Of a DNA stretch of 64,000 bases, positions 51,270 to 62,338 are shown one piece after another. The translations under genes and the position numbers were made by a program. The notes below the pieces were generated by a model. It made no database searches, was not told where the DNA came from, and saw nothing but the letters and a program-made list of their open reading frames with translations. Source of the DNA: Phaeosphaeria sp. MPI-PUGE-AT-0046c (lineage: Eukaryota; Ascomycota; Dothideomycetes; Pleosporales; Phaeosphaeriaceae); assembly GCA_020747045.1 (NCBI GenBank), contig JAGTJN010000007.1:992001-1056000 (forward strand), in the 5' to 3' direction. Positions within the stretch are counted from its first letter, which is position 1. Every line of letters begins with the position of its first letter.

Positions 51270-53648
51270 TCAGAAACCTCCACGTGCCGCCGCCTCCTTC
51301 ACTTTGTCCGCCATCCTCCTCTCAAGCTCAGCCTTGGAAGGTCTACCTCTCTTCTTCTTCGTCGGCGTATCCTCTGCGCCAGTGGACGTTCCCATGCCCA
51401 CCTTCCCTCTCAAACCCCCTTTCCTATCCGCTCCATGTGCAGCAGCATTCTTCTTGACCTCTTCCTCCAGCACCCCCCACTTCACCGCCTCATCTCCCTG
51501 CGCATCCTTAACCTTCACCCCCATAAACTCCATACACACTCCCTCCCCCGTCCCGTCGCCCCGCTCGCTCTTCTTACCTGTAAGCAACAATCCCAGATCC
51601 ATACGCAGCAGCACATATCCATTCCCCAATACGGTAAGCTCCAGCTCGCACTCCTCCGCGCTGGTCGTGAGCGTCGTCGTCCGAAACCCAGCATATACAG
51701 GGACCTTGAACGCACGCGTAGTAAACGCCATCGGCCGCGGCGGGAGCGACAAGCGCGCAGTGAAGGTATTTGACCTGAACCCCAGCGGACGCAAGATGGA
51801 CAGCGAGCGTTGCCCAGCGGCGTACTTGTCCACGTGCGCCTCGGAGTACTTGGGACAGAAGAGGTTGTACATGCCCTCGACTTTTCCGGCGGGCACGGGC
51901 ATCTGTGTCAACACTGCGCAGTGGAGGAATTTCTCGGCTGCCATGCATGCTGAGATGGAGCGGGCGAGCATCTCGTTGCTGGGGCCGTCGCTGGTGTTGA
52001 GGGTGAGCAGGTTGGATGGGTCTTCGCGCACGAGACGGAGCGCTTTTTCTTTGGCGGGATTGCACCCCGTGGCTTGGTGTAGGCAGGGTAAAGGACCTGC
52101 TGCGTCGTGCGAGGCGCGCCATGTGAGGTGGTTGAGGAGATGGTCTTTCTCTTTGGCGAAGTCGACGGTGGAGCGGAAGGCGAGGAGGGCAGCATTGAAG
52201 GTTGCCATGTCGGCTTTGTTGACCTGGCCTGGCAGATTCTGTGATGCAGGCACTGTGAAGGGATCGGACTGAATGTCATCGTTCTGCGCGGGCTTACGGA
52301 TGTGCTTGAATGCATCCTTGATACTCATCGACGAGGCGCTCGAGACGGAGCCGGAGCGTCGGTAAGGTTGGGAGTCGGGCTCATCGTTGAGAGATTCTTT
52401 GGGCTGAACGTTAAACAATATTAGCGAACCCCGGAACCTTGGTTGTTGCATGTCAATGCTAGATTTTTTACTTACTGCGCCTCTAGACAACTTCAAGCTA
52501 TCTGCTGTGAGCTTTGGGTTTGTAGCTGCGAATCGTGGCGCCGGCACAGGTGTCTGAGTAGGTTGACTTGGTGTTTTCCACGTCTGACTAGATGGCAGCA
52601 ACATCTTCGACGGTGGTGTCTCCGCGACCAGTACCTCTGCGTTTTTCTCCGGAGGCGAGGTCAGCGCTGAGGTGGTAGTCCAGAGATTGGATGACCTTTG
52701 TGGAAGCGGGACCGGAGTTTTCTTGGGCGTTGCGATGTACGGCGACATGCCACTTGATGATGTAGGTCGAGCTTGAGAGCCTTCATGACCAGAAGGAATG
52801 GCGAAAGATTCGTCCTTGTTCTTCTTGCTCCTCGCCACTTGTTCATCGACCGGCGTGCTCGCGCTGACAGCCTGATCTTGCTTAGGTGAAGCACAGTGCT
52901 CGGCACTTTTTCGATGTGACTTCTTCTTCTTCTTGGAGGGCCTGCCACTGGCACTCTGGAACTCGGCCAAGCCAGCAGCATTGCTGAGTGTGGTAGACTT
53001 GAGTTCGTGTTGCGCCGTCGCACCAGAAACGGCACTTGTGACATGACCTTTGTGTCTTCCTTTCACTGAGTCGGGCTGTGGTTCTTCCTTTCTCTTGCGT
53101 TTCTTATCTGACTTTTTGCCATCTTCCTGGCTCTTATTGTGATTTCTGTCCTTTTGCAAATGTTAGTAGTGAACAGCAAGAAAGTGAGAAGCGACTTCAT
53201 CGTCGAGTGCTACAGGGATCACTATCAGTGGGCAGACCTGCGCCTGCGCTTCTTCACTCACAGAATGCCTCTTCTTTTTCTTCTCGTCCTTGTTTGTTTT
53301 CCGCTCAGTATCAATAACATTCCCGTCGGGTGCTGCTTCCTCAATAGCAGCTACTTTCAGCGTGGTGCCAGCGTTGGTCGAGCCCATGGAGTTTGTGCTC
53401 AGACGGCTCTTCTTGCTCTTTTTGTCTGCATCCTCCTTCATCTCTGGTACACACTCTGATGACTGCATAGCATTTACAACTCGTGTTTCTTCTCTGACTT
53501 CCGCATCTTCCCGCGCGGGGTCGTCTCGAGTGAAATTCATGGTGTTGTAGCTTGGGCGCTTAGTGCGCGGCAACGAGCCAAGCAAATGCTGTTGCGGCAT
53601 CTTGTATAGCCCACCGATTCTTCGGACGTGTGCATCTGATCGTGGCAT
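51270..53648 (-). CDS. Large basic protein with C-terminal AT-hook
   Basis: Three exons, 53238-53648, 52476-53150 and 51270-52403, with introns of 87 and 72 nt, give 739 residues. The second intron (GTAAGT donor, gctaat branch site, CAG) keeps frame and has no stop, so it would be missed without looking at splice signals; the first has a weaker donor (GTCTGC). Starts at internal Mets (16 or 36 codons on) are possible. The N-terminal 250 residues are low in complexity and Lys/Ser-rich, with nuclear-localisation-like runs (KKSDKKRKRKEE, GRPSKKKKKSHRK). A globular part follows (about 390-650), and near the C terminus KKKRGRPSKAELERR contains the RGRP core of an AT-hook, which binds the minor groove of AT-rich DNA. 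Probably a nuclear chromatin-associated protein; no closer family recognised. Confidence 0.68.
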
Positions 53649-54314
53649 GATTGTAGTGAGTGATAATGCACGCGACCGTACTTATCGCGTTGGCGTTTGG
53701 TCTCCGAAGGCGAAAACCTAGAAGGTGGGTGCAACAATACTATTCCTGAGGTCGGTCGAACACGAATTGCATTGTCGGGAAGGACAATCGAACTAGAGAG
53801 GCAGAGACAGATGTGTGTAGGAGTAGATTAGATCCACTAGAACGCCTAGACGACGTGTTTGTCACGATACACGAGGTGAATGTGAGAGTGAACCCAACCA
53901 AAACAAGAAACATCGTGCTTTCACCGGAACTAGCTGGCACCTCAGTGAATACAGCTGGTCTCAAGAACTAGACCATAAAATACGTGAAGTATCTCGTCCG
54001 CATTTCATTTCAGAATGTCGACGCAGTAGCGCACACCACTGGTCTACCTATCGTGCTCTATGACAGCGCTCAGTAATCTTGGTAAGGGTGCAGAGTGTCC
54101 TCCTCTGCTTCGACAAGCGCTCATCATGTCTTTTTCAACCACAATATCTTCCAAATCCTCAACCATTCACCTAAAGCATGCAAAATTTGACGTTATGTCG
54201 TGAAGGAGTCATGTCGTTACCTCGGTTTGTGTTCATTTCTCGCATTATCGCACACAAGGTCCATTGGGGCCAGTAAATGAACGTTAGGAGCAATTGAAAG
54301 CACCCATTTCCACT
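53649..54314. other. Intergenic stretch, 0.67 kb
   Basis: Promoter region of the AT-hook gene and 3' flank of the next minus-strand gene. No gene seen. Confidence 0.6.
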
Positions 54315-55003
54315 CTACTCAAGCTCCATAGCATCTCCCTGACCCATGGCCTTTCTCGCTCGTTCTTTCTCTTTCCTCTGTCGTCTTGCCTTTGTCGCGT
54401 CTTTCTTAGTATTCTTCTGTTGTCTTTGACTCTCGGCCATGGTTTGCTCTTGGGTTCCAGATGCAGCCATTTGTTGACGCAGTTTGTCCTGTTGCTGCTG
54501 CTCACGAGCAAGTTTTCGCTTCTCCATTTTGGCGAGATTCTGCCTGGTCCTTTTGGCTACACATCAATCAACCAACAAGATCGTGAATAAGATGATATAT
54601 GGCAAGTAACGGGCGACAACATACAAGGTCCGTTCGTGGTTGAGATGACTTCCACGTCCATCCCGTCACCGCCAGTCTCTTCATCGATACCATCTAAACA
54701 AGGGTGTTAGTTTCTCAAAGCATAATACGTATCCTGTATGCCTTCCAGGCACGTCGGCAGATCTTACTTACCCATTGCAGGTTTAGTGCTCGTAGAGTCG
54801 CTAGGGTCTGTCTTGAACGCGTCTCCGAGCAAGATACCCAGGTCGTCCGTTAAAGCGGCAACTTGTCTGCGCTCCTTCTTTTTCTTCTGTTTCGATTTCT
54901 TGGCACCTTCTCGTGATGGAGAAAGACTGCGTTCACTATGCGCTGATTGGTCGCTGTCGCTTGCGTCGGATTTTGACACGTCGTCCAGTCTAAATGTAGA
55001 CAT
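54315..55003 (-). CDS. Small Lys/Arg/Gln-rich protein, 180 residues
   Basis: Three exons, 54772-55003, 54625-54693 and 54315-54556, with introns of 78 and 68 nt, were assembled from splice signals; both junctions are in phase 1 and keep frame. The middle exon is only 23 codons (DGIDEETGGDGMDVEVISTT). The protein starts MSTFRLDDVSKSD, continues with a Ser/Asp-rich stretch, a basic run (KKSKQKKKKERRQ), and ends with a long, highly charged helix (RQNLAKMEKRKLAREQQQQDK onward) closing MGQGDAMELE. A coiled-coil or RNA-binding helix is likely; I recognise no family. The clean splicing supports a real gene, perhaps acting in the nucleus or nucleolus. Function unknown. Confidence 0.6.
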
Positions 55004-55561
55004 AGTGCCTATGAATGATATAGAACACCTCTTTTGTTTATTTGGATCACAGATAGCCGAAGATATGACGACCCGGTGTGCGGATGTTGCTTACACTGTT
55101 GTGATGGTGAGCGTTTTGGCACCAAGAAAAGTCGACCAAATCGGGGAAACTTCGGAACAGATTTAACCCTGCATATCTGATTGGCTGAAGGCTGGATTTT
55201 CAAAGCACATTGGTGCATGTTCAAACACGCAACGATGCCATTCTGTTATATCTACGCTTGCCGCGCATCTACAGCATGTCTAATGCTATTTCATGGCAGA
55301 GCCCATAATATCAACCAAGCATGGACGTGAAATGTAGGAAACGCCAACTCGGTATGAAATGCACACTCAATGAGGGGCAACTAAAAGAGACAGAGACAGA
55401 GACAAAGAAATTCGTACCATATCATAAGTGCCCTTGTTGCACATCACCGGCAACTAGCCCAGATCCCTTAGCGTACCAAACAACTTCGAAGCGCCTGACG
55501 CCAATGACCAGTCTAGCTTCGTTACCTAAACTCCAGCTCAACCCATAAAGCATCACAAGTC
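55004..55561. other. Intergenic stretch, 0.56 kb
   Basis: Promoter of the 180-residue protein gene and 3' flank of the 267-residue protein gene. A short GAGACA repeat lies near 55387-55405. No gene seen. Confidence 0.55.
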
Positions 55562-56365
55562 TTAAACGTCGTCGACGAAGAAGCCCCAGAATACAACTTC
55601 AACATTCTCGCGGCCACCCAGGCGGTCTCCATAGATGTCAGCGCACATTTCAATTGGAACCTCGAGCTTGAGGCACCCGTTGCCCAGGAATGTGAAAAGC
55701 AACCACGAGTCAAAGTGCGGAAACGTGCCATTATCTTCAGGCTTCCTGCTGAGGATACCCCTGTTCTGTAACGACGGTGTGGCAGGTAGGCGAAAGCTGT
55801 GGTACGGCAGGGTTTCCGTGGAGTCCGCGACAAAGAAAGAGTTGTTCAGAGCGAGCTCGACATGCACCCATGGCGTTTGAGTGTTCAGCATTGTGGCGTG
55901 CGATTCAGAACTCGGAGAGTGCTTGTGAAGCCGCAAGGAGCCAAAGCGGAGGTCGGTTGGCTGACCTAGTAGGTCGAACAGTTCCGTCGAGTAGAGACGA
56001 AAGTAGCCATTGTGCATGCCACCTAGGTCGCTCTGTTCGGCATCCTCGGCGACGCAAGTGGTGGTGCCATCCAGGGTTAAGGCGTGCAAGAGCTCTTCTA
56101 CACGTCTCCCCTCGGATTCTGCAGCGTAAAGCGATTGGCTGATGTACTTGCGGGTGTACTTGTCACTTATATCCGAAATGGCCAGACGGCATGCCTCGCG
56201 GCGAACGCGGTCGTCAATCTTGGAGATCCCCAGCGACTGAGACAGGCTGACCTCGAATTCCCTCACGAGCTCCTCAAACTCGCGCATGGCACAGGCGAGA
56301 GGATTCGTGGGCGAATGGGAACATTTGGGATAACGGGAAGCTGCATTCTGCTTTAGGGCTGCCAT
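55562..56365 (-). CDS. Hypothetical protein, 267 residues
   Basis: A single-exon frame. I recognise no family. The first third is helical (MREFEELVREFEVSLSQSLG, then DDRVRREACRLAISDISDKYTRKYISQSLYA). The rest looks like a beta-rich globular domain (GYFRLYSTELFDLLGQPTDL, DSWLLFTFLGNGCLKLEVPIEM), ending VEVVFWGFFVDDV. There is no signal peptide, membrane helix or low-complexity tract. A Met 26 codons in (MREFEEL) is a plausible alternative start. The protein-like composition over the whole length makes a real gene likely. Function unknown. Confidence 0.6.
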   Translation of the reverse strand: MAALKQNAASRYPKCSHSPTNPLACAMREFEELVREFEVSLSQSLGISKIDDRVRREACRLAISDISDKYTRKYISQSLYAAESEGRRVEELLHALTLDGTTTCVAEDAEQSDLGGMHNGYFRLYSTELFDLLGQPTDLRFGSLRLHKHSPSSESHATMLNTQTPWVHVELALNNSFFVADSTETLPYHSFRLPATPSLQNRGILSRKPEDNGTFPHFDSWLLFTFLGNGCLKLEVPIEMCADIYGDRLGGRENVEVVFWGFFVDDV

Positions 56366-58330
56366 ATGGACATCCGGCCACGGCTAATGATCCCCAAACT
56401 CAGATGCGAGAGGGTCGTTGAGTCGACAAGGCTACCCAGTACCGTGAAGGAGCAGATCTGCAAACAAGATAGAACAACAGGGGGTTGGTGCCGCTGCGTG
56501 AGTCGCGCGTCGTCGAAGTCGTGAGCGAGTGTCTCTTCCGTGGTCGGTCGGCCGTGAGCTCAGCAATCATAAGGAAGAGGGTAACATGGGAAGCTGGCGA
56601 AGACGCGGACGCAGTGGCAAGGCCGCGACATACCACACAGGCACAAAGATGGAGCGATTTTTCGTCGGATTCTGTCTCGCGGGTCAGTTGCACGCCAAGG
56701 GGAGCTTTTTGGTGGAGCGTGGTGCATCGGCTTTGCATTAGTTTCTTCGGCGCGCCAACCTGCTCTTCCTAAGCACGGGCGATTCGCCTCCAGCCTCAGC
56801 ACAAGACTCGAAGCGCTCGCATCGAACCGCAACCTGTTCAGCGTCTCGCTTTACCAGCGGCTGCGTGTGGGCTTGCGGTTGCGTGGACGCTTCATGGGCC
56901 CTTTGGTCCGGCATCTTTCTGCTCTGTACCGCGATGCGCTCCATCTCCCGCGTTCGCCGCCTGAGACGGCGAGACCCAGCCATCAGGGTCGACTGCCCAC
57001 ATGTGTGTGCAATGTGCATGCTGCAGGAGTCCCAAGACTACGAACCACACGGTCGGGTCCGACGAGCTGTCTCAGCGAAGTCTGTCTGGTCCTCTGGTCT
57101 GCCCGGTCATCCGCCAAAATGACCAGGAGATCATACTATTCGTGTCTCCATCAAGTATGTTTCAGCGGCAGCTGGCCTGGCAGATACTCTGGGTTCCCAT
57201 TACAGGGGATAGAGGGAAACGTACAGCCCACCGACGTCCATGTCCGTGGGCAACATGCTGTGCGCCTCGACCACCGAAATAGGCAGCTCAGCCAAATGTC
57301 TTCAGGGGCTTCTCCGTCACCTGGAGTAGCATGCACCCACTTGCAGCCTTGTCTCGCCCTATCGCTGTGTCTTTCGATGTGGACTCTGCGCATCGCAAAG
57401 GGTACGCTCATGCGCTGCTGATCGGATCCTTTCGGTCTCCGACACTCGGACCACCTCTCTTCGCGCCTGGGTGATGGTCAGATATACCAGGCGTGCCGCG
57501 AAACCGACCATACAGTGCTACCATGGTAGCCTTCATGTGCTTGACACCATTGCCGTGGTACGTATCTGCCACTGTTGTTGATCATATAGCATGCTTGGAA
57601 GCATTTTGTAGCTACCATTGAGACAATTACCAAGCCGCCCATCATCGAGTGCGTAGTACGCCTATTCGCGTGCCTTGCTATTTCACCCAGTCATGTGAAT
57701 ATTTAAAGATTAACAGAACATGACACTAGAGATTTGCAGCTTGAATGATAATTCTTCACGGAAAAGAGAAGCATTGATCTGCGGCTGTCTGAAAGATACC
57801 ATATCGCCGTGTCTCGCAGGATCCGAGATCATCCTAGTTGCCTGGCGCTCAGTACCTACATCGGAGACGAGCGAACCTCTGGTAGGCTGGATAGACCTAT
57901 TTTGGACACACCGAGCCAAAAAAGTCCTTCGGGCACGAATACATTGGAGAACAACAATTATTTGGACGTGCAGGTGTCTCGGTCTGGTTGAGATAGTATG
58001 TGACCCATCATCGTACTCCCCTCGTATCCTCGTTGCTTTCTTCGCTTAGGCAACTCTGTTCCTCCACTGGGGCTTTATGTGCAACATCAACTAATATATG
58101 CAGGTCCTTCCGAAGGCAACCGCTATATGTTTAGGTGTAGCCGTGAGCTTACAGCACCCATAATTCCTCAGTACCTAACCGGCTTCAAAATGATCGACTA
58201 TCGCCAACCCTTACTCATGTACGACTTGAGACTCGAACAACTTGGCTGTCCACTGTCTTCCAATACGTTCTCCGCTCGTTGATTTGTACTTGTTGTCGAC
58301 CATCGACCGACCTGTAGGGAAACACGTGAC
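56366..58330. other. Gene-poor stretch, 2 kb
   Basis: No supportable gene. Plus-strand frames around 56600-57000 are open and Arg/Leu-rich, but they match nothing and break soon after. It leads into the receiver-domain relic. Confidence 0.5.
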
Positions 58331-58895
58331 CTAGAATGTGCCTGTGACACCCACTTCCAAACATGGAAAGTACTTTGTCAATCTCGCATTCCAGTTCTTG
58401 ATGCTCACAAGCTTGATATAATACTCTTGCCCGCCCATACTGGCCACAGCCTCCATGTCCAATGCACCATCTTACCTGTGGCGACAAAAAGTACCCTCTC
58501 CTCCCAGCCTCTTCCCGTTCTCAGTTGCCTTACATGCTCAATAGCCTCGATGCTGCCGCAAACAGGCATTGGTAGGTAGGTTCATAAGGATAAGTTGGCT
58601 CGGCGTCATCGTTTCATCCGAGACTGATGGTCTTCAGAGGCTCGAAGAGTAAGACAGCCTCCAAGCCGTTCTTCGTGACAATGTGGGGTAAATTGCGCTT
58701 CGAGCAGTGCATTTGCAGAAGTCGCAGAGTTATGGCCTTGTCGTTGACGAGAAGACAAATAGGGTGAGAGGTGGTCAAGGGGTCGGACAAGAAAGCAATA
58801 GGTTGGTAGCTTCTAAATCGGTAGGGAACAATGTCGAGTGATTCCAGCAAAGAGATCTCGGGCTCGATCTGTACAGAATCTTCCTCGATGCACAA
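58331..58895 (-). pseudogene. Relic of a response-regulator receiver domain (hybrid histidine kinase C terminus)
   Basis: Three consecutive minus-strand segments in three different frames resemble successive parts of one receiver domain. Segment A (58895-58614) holds HPICLLVNDKAITLRLLQMHC and KNGLEAV, like the start (VDDN...NGxEA); it ends at a stop. Segment B (58569-58474) holds MPVCGSIEAIEHVRQLR and VLFVATG, like the MPxMDGxEA..IR and ALTG parts. Segment C (58459-58331) holds DMEAVASMGGQEYYIKLVSIKNW, like the final helix and KP motif. The usual VDD reads VND, the phospho-acceptor region reads ILMNL rather than MDx, and KP reads KL, so key residues are lost as well as frame. A tandem GTAG duplication at 58572-58579 accounts for one frame change. 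No kinase part is seen upstream before the transporter gene's 3' end at 59061. Confidence 0.6.
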
Positions 58896-59060
58896 TGGGT
58901 AAAGCTCTGTCGACTCGATCTATGCTTGGTTGGGTGGACCGCTGCCCGTAGGCGACGAGCCAAGACACACGTTCTGAGATGAGTACAGCATGTATTACGC
59001 TTACTCGGGACTATCTTCAAGTACATACTAGCAGCCTCTGGACACCCTTCTTTCACCACT

Positions 59061-60954
59061 CTAAGCATCGTGCACGTTGAGAATCTGACCAGATTCTGTC
59101 ATCTCCACCTTCGCCTTCTTCACCGAAGCTTTCCGAGGGTTGGGCGCCTCAAAGATCTCCCTCAAATCCTCAAGCGTCTTGCCTGCTGTCTCGACGAAGA
59201 AGCTAAGTCCTTTGTTAGCATATGTCAAGGTCGTGGTGGGTTCCGTGATGCAAACTTACAAGAAGATGACTAAGAGCTCAACGCAAATCCAACCAATGTA
59301 CACAAGGTACAGTTTCCAGCCAATCGCCTTCATGCCCACGGAAATGCCGTATGTGTTCACCACCATGGCAATGTTAAGGAAAAGGAAGTTAAGACCAGAA
59401 CCCTTTGCACGCGTGCGGTTTTCCAAGCACTCCACCGAGTAGAGCGTCTGCAGAGGCGTCCAGCCCCAGGCAAAGAAGATACCAAAGACATAGATGGCGA
59501 CAATGACACCGTAAGAGAGGTTGTTTGATTTGGTTGCGGTGGCAGTGAATGCAGTCAGGAAGATGTAAGCAACCAGTCCGCCCACCAGACCACCCATCAA
59601 CATCTTGCGGCGACCAAGCTTGTCAAGAAGGGTAGCTCCGTAGACAGCAGCAATCATTGAGAAGATCGGATTGATGGCGTTGATCAGGAGTTGCTTGTTG
59701 GGGTCCAAAATTCCTGCTTGTTTGACCATGACGGGCATAAAGTACGAGACCACGTTGTTACCAGACCACTGTCCAAAGAATGCCATAGCGATGACCATGG
59801 CCAGTCGGTACCGAGCGGCTCTAGTGTTGTACAGCTCGCGGAAGTCCCACCATGGGTTCTCGTTGCGTGTTTGGGCAAAGTCTTCGGTGATCTGGTGCAA
59901 TTGCAGCTGTACGAGGGGTGAATTCTCGTCGCCTTCGCCATGATATTTGGCCATGATTGCAATGGCTTCCTCGCGACGGTCATGTGCCAAAACTGGGAAA
60001 AGTCAGTCACAAGTTAATGGAGCTGATCATATAGTTTTGCTTACGCCATCTCGGAGTTTCTGGGAAGAACATGACGGAAGCCATGACGATGCCGGGTAAG
60101 ATGCATTGCACTAAGGTGGGAAGACGCCACGACCAGGACGAATCAGCCATGTTGCGATTCGTCCCATAGGTTGTCCACCCGGCCAAGATGTTTCCGACCC
60201 ACCAGAAATTGTTATCTGATGCGTGTTAATTGGTTGAAGAATACTCTTTCGCTTGAAAACCTACACATTCCAGCCATAGTACCACGATACGCTGGATGAG
60301 CCAATTCGACCGTATAGGCCGGACCTGCTGCGGATGCAATAGATGCACCGAAGCCGAGGATGAAGCGACCGCCTATGAATTGGCCCATCGTGTGCGCAGG
60401 GGTCTGGATGGCCGTACCGACGAGGACGAGAAGGCAACCAACGAAGATGCAGATGCGACGACCGTAGCCATCAGCGAGAAAACCACAGCTAGGGCGTTGT
60501 GTGAGTAAAGTGGCTGAAACTGAAGCCACGACTAACTCACAATGGGAAAGCAGCAATCTGACCCAGATTGTAGATAATGAAAACGATACCAGCTGAAGAG
60601 CCCTCGCCGTCCAGGCCGAAAGTGTTCTGGTATGATGGCATAGCATTGATGGCACCCATAAGAGACGAGTCGAAACCGTTCAGAGTTGACACAAGGTACC
60701 CAATACCCATGATGCCATACAGCTGGAGCATGCTTTTCGACCACATGTTTGGTTTCTGTGCCTCAAGAGCGGCAGCTAGCCATCGTCAGTCTGATGTGCT
60801 ACCAGGGAAAATGGTTGTTCTTGGTCTGGGTGAACTCACCAAGAGCGACCGACGCAACGTTGGCCTCTTTGACATGTGCTGACTTGTGCACGTCGTCATC
60901 AGCAGCACTGATCTGGTGCGTAACAGCACCCATATCCTCTTTGTGGTCAGCCAT
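59061..60954 (-). CDS. MFS sugar transporter, lactose-permease-like
   Basis: Six exons, 60840-60954, 60541-60775, 60265-60488, 60045-60215, 59260-59992 and 59061-59202, with introns of 64, 52, 49, 52 and 57 nt, give 539 residues and 12 predicted helices. Sugar-porter motifs are present: STLNGFDSSLMGAINAMP in helix 1, DGYGRR between helices 2 and 3, GRFILGFGASIASAAGPAY, YRGTMAGMYNNFWWVGNILAGW, FFPETPRWL, DKLGRR between helices 8 and 9, and VETAGKTLEDL after helix 12. The exon 3 donor was taken as GTAGGT because the alternative GTGTAG gives a stop. The branch fits lactose or cellobiose permeases of fungi (Lac12/LacP-like). It is head-to-head with a GH2 beta-galactosidase gene, which strongly suggests lactose or another beta-galactoside as substrate. 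Plasma membrane, proton symport expected. Confidence 0.9.
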
Positions 60955-61076
60955 CTTGCGTAAAGCACAACGCAGTACCGGCAGCTTGTTCGCGAGAAAG
61001 AACAACACAAACTTCAATCAAAGAGAAGCGCAAAATGCTTGGAGATACCCTTGCGACCCAGTGATAAGTGGACCTG

Positions 61077-61084
61077 CTTATATA
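61077..61084 (-). promoter_or_regulatory. Candidate TATA box of the sugar transporter gene
   Basis: On the minus strand this reads TATATAAG, about 125 bases upstream of the permease start codon. Confidence 0.4.
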
Positions 61085-61284
61085 TGAATACCAAAGTGCA
61101 GGCTTCTCCGCATAGCAACTGGCGCGATCGCGGTCTAGTCTTGCACCGAGGCATGCTTTACCTGCTCAATGTGTGTAAACGCCCGTTCATCTTAGGATGC
61201 CACGCTACCCCAGCCACCCCGCAAGCCAATGCTTGGGGTGTGTGCTGTTGCATAGTGCCGGGAGCATCGCTTCGAAGTCACATG

Positions 61285-61290
61285 GGCTAA
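61285..61290 (+). promoter_or_regulatory. GGCTAA hexamer (XlnR-type site candidate)
   Basis: GGCTAA matches the binding core of Aspergillus XlnR, which is known to affect some beta-galactosidase genes. A hexamer occurs often by chance. Confidence 0.2.
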
Positions 61291-61992
61291 TGGACCAAGG
61301 TAGGGTCAAGCAAAGCTTAACGGCGCTGCAAGGAAATGTGTCGGGGTGATCGGATACGATGCCAGGAAGAGAGCGGCGTGCGGATAGAAGACCAAAAAGA
61401 TGCAAGCCTCAAGCAACATGAATCGAAACCTGGACAGTTCAGCGTTTGCTGCGAATCGTTGACATTGTTTTAAGGTAGATTCCGCACGCCAGTGGCGTGA
61501 AAACGCGGGCTTTTTGTCATATTCCGCCAATTTCCCGCCTTAGCATTCGTACAGCCATTCTGCTCAACACCGCCGTTGCAACTAGGTATGGTTTGGAAAC
61601 ACTGCCTGGCAGAAATTTTGAAAGCGAACGTGATACTTGTAAACGTTCGATTTTGTAGATTCGCATAGCATAGTCTTCCAATATCCAGGATGCTTGATCA
61701 AAGATGCGTGTGCTTTGATGAGTAGAAAAGCAGGGCCGGCCCGACAAAGGTTAGACAGAGAACATACCAATGCATACGCTACAAATAGCTTTGTAAACTG
61801 ATCGAAACGGCGTGATTTCTGTAAGCCACAGATCGCGTCGAGGGCAACACACAGTTTTTGGGACATGCCTAGAGAGATTCTGATAATGCTCGATTCTGGT
61901 CGAGCGCGGAGGTTTCTCCAGGTCGGACTAGCGCAAGCGTTGGAGGAAGAGGAGATGTGGAGTGTCCGGAGAAACTCGCGTGACAATGGCCA

Positions 61993-62009
61993 CGGTATCT
62001 GCCGATCCG
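61993..62009. promoter_or_regulatory. CGG-N11-CCG palindrome (Gal4/Lac9-type site candidate)
   Basis: CGG at 61993-61995 and CCG at 62007-62009 are separated by exactly 11 bases, the spacing bound by Gal4 and Lac9 in yeasts. About 0.3 such sites are expected by chance in this spacer at equal base composition, so this is weak alone. Confidence 0.25.
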
Positions 62010-62338
62010 CTCCATGTCGGGAACAGCTTCTGCATCCTGAAATCTGCTTATGGAAGGATAGCCGCTGATCCTGGAGTGGCCCCCATCGCTCCAGCATTAA
62101 CCCGACACCATCCCGCTAGGTGCAGACGCAGCAGATTCCGCCGAAACACCGTCAGCCAGCATGATCGTATACCAAGAGCACCACGCCGTTGTCTTGGCTG
62201 CCTGCCCACCCGGGCGGCTTACCCAACGTGTGCATGCCACGCCTATGTACTTCCAAGAGTTCACGTGGAGTTGGATTCGGTTTATGAATAACTGAGAGGT
62301 CTCGCGACGCCACTTCTGTTGATACACTCATTCTCAAG

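Larger units (their letters stand above)
60955..62338. promoter_or_regulatory. Divergent promoter region, permease / beta-galactosidase, 1.4 kb
   Basis: Separates the two start codons of the lactose-type pair. It contains a TATA-like site near the permease end, a GGCTAA hexamer and one CGG-N11-CCG site (listed separately). No gene inside is supportable, although one minus-strand frame stays open for about 170 codons. Confidence 0.55.

Noticed and set aside
51133..52272. 379-codon plus-strand open frame over the AT-hook gene
   Set aside because: Pro/Ser-rich shadow of the minus-strand exon; no domain, and the minus-strand frame has an AT-hook and splice signals.
56867..57421. 184-codon plus-strand frame, Arg/Leu-rich at its start and open further upstream
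   Set aside because: About 60 codons look amphipathic, but the rest is Cys/Ser/Arg-rich without structure and no splice model improves it.
58614..58895. Short intact gene of 93 codons at the receiver relic
   Set aside because: It matches only the first third of a receiver domain and lacks the phospho-acceptor, so a fragment of a broken gene is the better reading.
61582..62097. 171-codon minus-strand frame in the lactose-pair spacer
   Set aside because: No domain, and it lies where both promoters are expected.
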